DNA of 41,195 nucleotides from a virus: positions 1-41,195 of the IMG/VR virus record IMGVR_UViG_3300020469_000094; one strand, 5' to 3'. Shown here piece after piece: positions 39,806 through 41,195 of the stretch (the first letter of the stretch is position 1; every line of letters starts with the position of its first letter). The position numbers and the translations under genes were made by a program. The notes under the pieces were generated by a model. The model did no database searches. It was not told the origin of the DNA and worked only from the letters and a program-made list of their open reading frames with translations.

Positions 39806-40039
39806 ATGGCAAGAAAGAAAAAGGTAGCAATAGTAGAAGAAGATAATACACTTGTTAGAGATTTATCTACTAATGCTATTATAAATACTAATGAGACTGC
39901 ATATGAAAGACGCTTACAACAAATAGCTAGAAAGCAATCTCAAGAACAAATAGATGCAGCTCAAAGAGCTGACATAGATCAATTAAAAGCTGACATGAAA
40001 GAAATAAAAGCAATGTTAAAAAAGTTAGGTGGTAAATAA
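39806..40039 (+). CDS. Small coiled-coil protein
   Basis: 77 residues. Basic start (MARKKKVAIVEEDN), then a long helix with heptads (QQIARKQSQEQIDAAQRADI, then DQLKADMKEIKAMLKKL). Likely a trimeric or dimeric structural or chaperone-like accessory of the adjacent fibre genes; its stop overlaps the next start (TAATG). Confidence 0.65.
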   Translation: MARKKKVAIVEEDNTLVRDLSTNAIINTNETAYERRLQQIARKQSQEQIDAAQRADIDQLKADMKEIKAMLKKLGGK

Positions 40040-41195
40040 TGGCCGATAATGAACATAGAGTTTTAAAAAATAATACCTTCGACGAATGGAGACAGAAAAG
40101 TAATGAAGTCTCGTTTGATGTAGGTGATAACGCATTACTGGATAATACCAGATTAAGCGATAAAGTATTTAACTATACAGCTTCAGCTGGCCAAGTACAC
40201 GTTAAGGGTAATGATACTAATGGCGATACATTAGTAATTCAGAAACTTCCTGATTCTTTCCTTGACAATACTGGCGGATATATTATCCTAGAACATGGTA
40301 CTACAATACCAGGAGCTTTTGCTAAAGATGCTGTATTAACACAGGGCTCAGCTTATAGTGCTACAATATCTTCAGTAGTTACAGTTGATAATAAATCAAA
40401 AATACTAGTAAAAAATTCTACTGGAACATTTAGTACATCTACTGATTTAACAGTTGGATCTTCTACAATAGCTCATGCTAAAGTAGAAAGATTAGTTTCA
40501 GAATCATTCCCTAAAGGAAACATAAGAGTTAAGAAAGCTGGTGTCGAATTAACACAGGATTTAAACGAAGCTGGATTCCATATTGCAAATCATGCAGGTA
40601 CTATCAATTTAACTGGTACACCAACTGTTGATAAAGTTACAGAAGGTATTACCGTCTATCAAGCTTCAGCTAACCAAACCACACAATCAGGTGTTGAAGG
40701 TTCTGCTGACTGGTGGGGAACAGTACTCCATGCTAACACAACTGAAATTAAAGTTAAAAGTAATAATGGAACATTTAATTCTGGATCTAATGACGATATT
40801 AGAATATTAGGTTATGCACCAAACACCGCAAAGGTTGATGCTGCAAACGTTAGTAGCTTTACAGTTAACGACTCATCAACTCTACATACAGTAGAGTTAA
40901 ATAACGAAGCTTCTGGATCAGATGCAATTGTTATTATTACTACAGATTTAGTATCGGCAATCAATGAATTACAAGACGATATTGGAACTATAGAAAGTTT
41001 AGATGCAAGTTTAGGAACAGATGTAGTAACTGCACTTAATAATATCGAGGCAGTATTCGACGCATCAACACATGAGATTAGTGCAGGTTCAAATACATTT
41101 ACAATCAATTCAGACAATTTTACTGTTAATTCAAACGGAACTATTAAACTTGATGCAGAAGATGGTATTATAAATCTATTTGATAATACTACTCA
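40039..41195 (+). CDS. Virion structural / fibre-like protein (partial, 3' end missing)
   Basis: 385 residues open to the right edge. The start MADNEHRVLKNNTFDEWRQK, then NEVSFDVGDNALL, is an N-terminal anchor typical of long marine myophage structural proteins. Beta-rich, Thr/Ser/Asn/Val repeats follow (TVDNKSKILVKNSTGTFS and TTEIKVKSNNGTFNSGS are two similar strands), ending with a GIINLFDNTT-type segment at the edge. Probably a tail fibre or baseplate-attached protein. Confidence 0.65.
   Translation, partial: MADNEHRVLKNNTFDEWRQKSNEVSFDVGDNALLDNTRLSDKVFNYTASAGQVHVKGNDTNGDTLVIQKLPDSFLDNTGGYIILEHGTTIPGAFAKDAVLTQGSAYSATISSVVTVDNKSKILVKNSTGTFSTSTDLTVGSSTIAHAKVERLVSESFPKGNIRVKKAGVELTQDLNEAGFHIANHAGTINLTGTPTVDKVTEGITVYQASANQTTQSGVEGSADWWGTVLHANTTEIKVKSNNGTFNSGSNDDIRILGYAPNTAKVDAANVSSFTVNDSSTLHTVELNNEASGSDAIVIITTDLVSAINELQDDIGTIESLDASLGTDVVTALNNIEAVFDASTHEISAGSNTFTINSDNFTVNSNGTIKLDAEDGIINLFDNTT

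Noticed and set aside
1-41195. tRNA genes, CRISPR arrays, insertion sequences, integrase or attachment sites
   Set aside because: Gaps between genes are short and accounted for by promoters or terminators; I saw no cloverleaf-like sequence, regular spacer arrays, transposase or recombinase motifs.

Overview
The window is a densely packed, AT-rich (roughly one third G+C by eye) stretch of a T4-type contractile-tailed phage genome. T4 orthologues can be read directly: gp33, DsbA, gp59 and gp32 in T4-like order; the completion proteins gp2 and gp4; and the baseplate genes gp26, gp54-like, gp48, gp53, gp27, gp5, gp25, gp6, gp7-position, gp8 and a giant DUF4815-type protein. Small genes resembling those of marine cyanophages and pelagimyophages, an IscA-like gene and CsgG/CsgF homologues point to a marine myovirus of a streamlined AT-rich Gram-negative host (SAR11- or OM43-like). 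The host is inference; no sequence here fixes it.

Layout: 1-2341, end of a nucleotidyltransferase-like gene and small genes behind an early-type promoter; 2344-5948, virion/tail-fibre-like proteins, a T4-type lysozyme and small ORFs; 5976-6293, IscA-like Fe-S carrier ending in a terminator; 6324-13192, an unusual export and signalling module (two holin-like membrane proteins, CsgF, CsgG, curlin-like protein 1, FecR-domain protein, curlin-like protein 2, small membrane protein, CHASE2-adenylate cyclase, and a secreted or membrane protein overlapping it); 13280-16270, small early genes with three promoters of one type, closed by a strong terminator; 16389-19654, replication and late-transcription genes, closed by a terminator; 19739-24452 on the minus strand, tape-measure candidate, EF-hand membrane protein, gp26 with a probable -1 frameshift extension, gp54-like, gp2 and gp4; 24506 to the end on the plus strand, the main baseplate and fibre operon.

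Two promoter classes stand out. Five copies of AAACACTGTACA with a 17-bp spacer and (in four) TGTTANAAT precede small early-type genes and the replication operon. T4 late boxes (TATAAATA) precede virion genes and the curli-like module, and gp33, the late coactivator, is present in the window. In two cases the ATG falls exactly where a T4 late transcript should begin.

The most interesting system is the late-promoter-driven curli-like locus. CsgG should form an outer-membrane pore and CsgF its accessory. Two curlin-repeat proteins are likely cargo, with a FecR-domain protein encoded between them and a CHASE2 class III cyclase downstream, suggesting envelope sensing and cAMP signalling. Five of these proteins carry short C-x5-7-C pairs, an unusual shared feature. 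CsgE, CsgC and CsgD homologues are not seen in this window.
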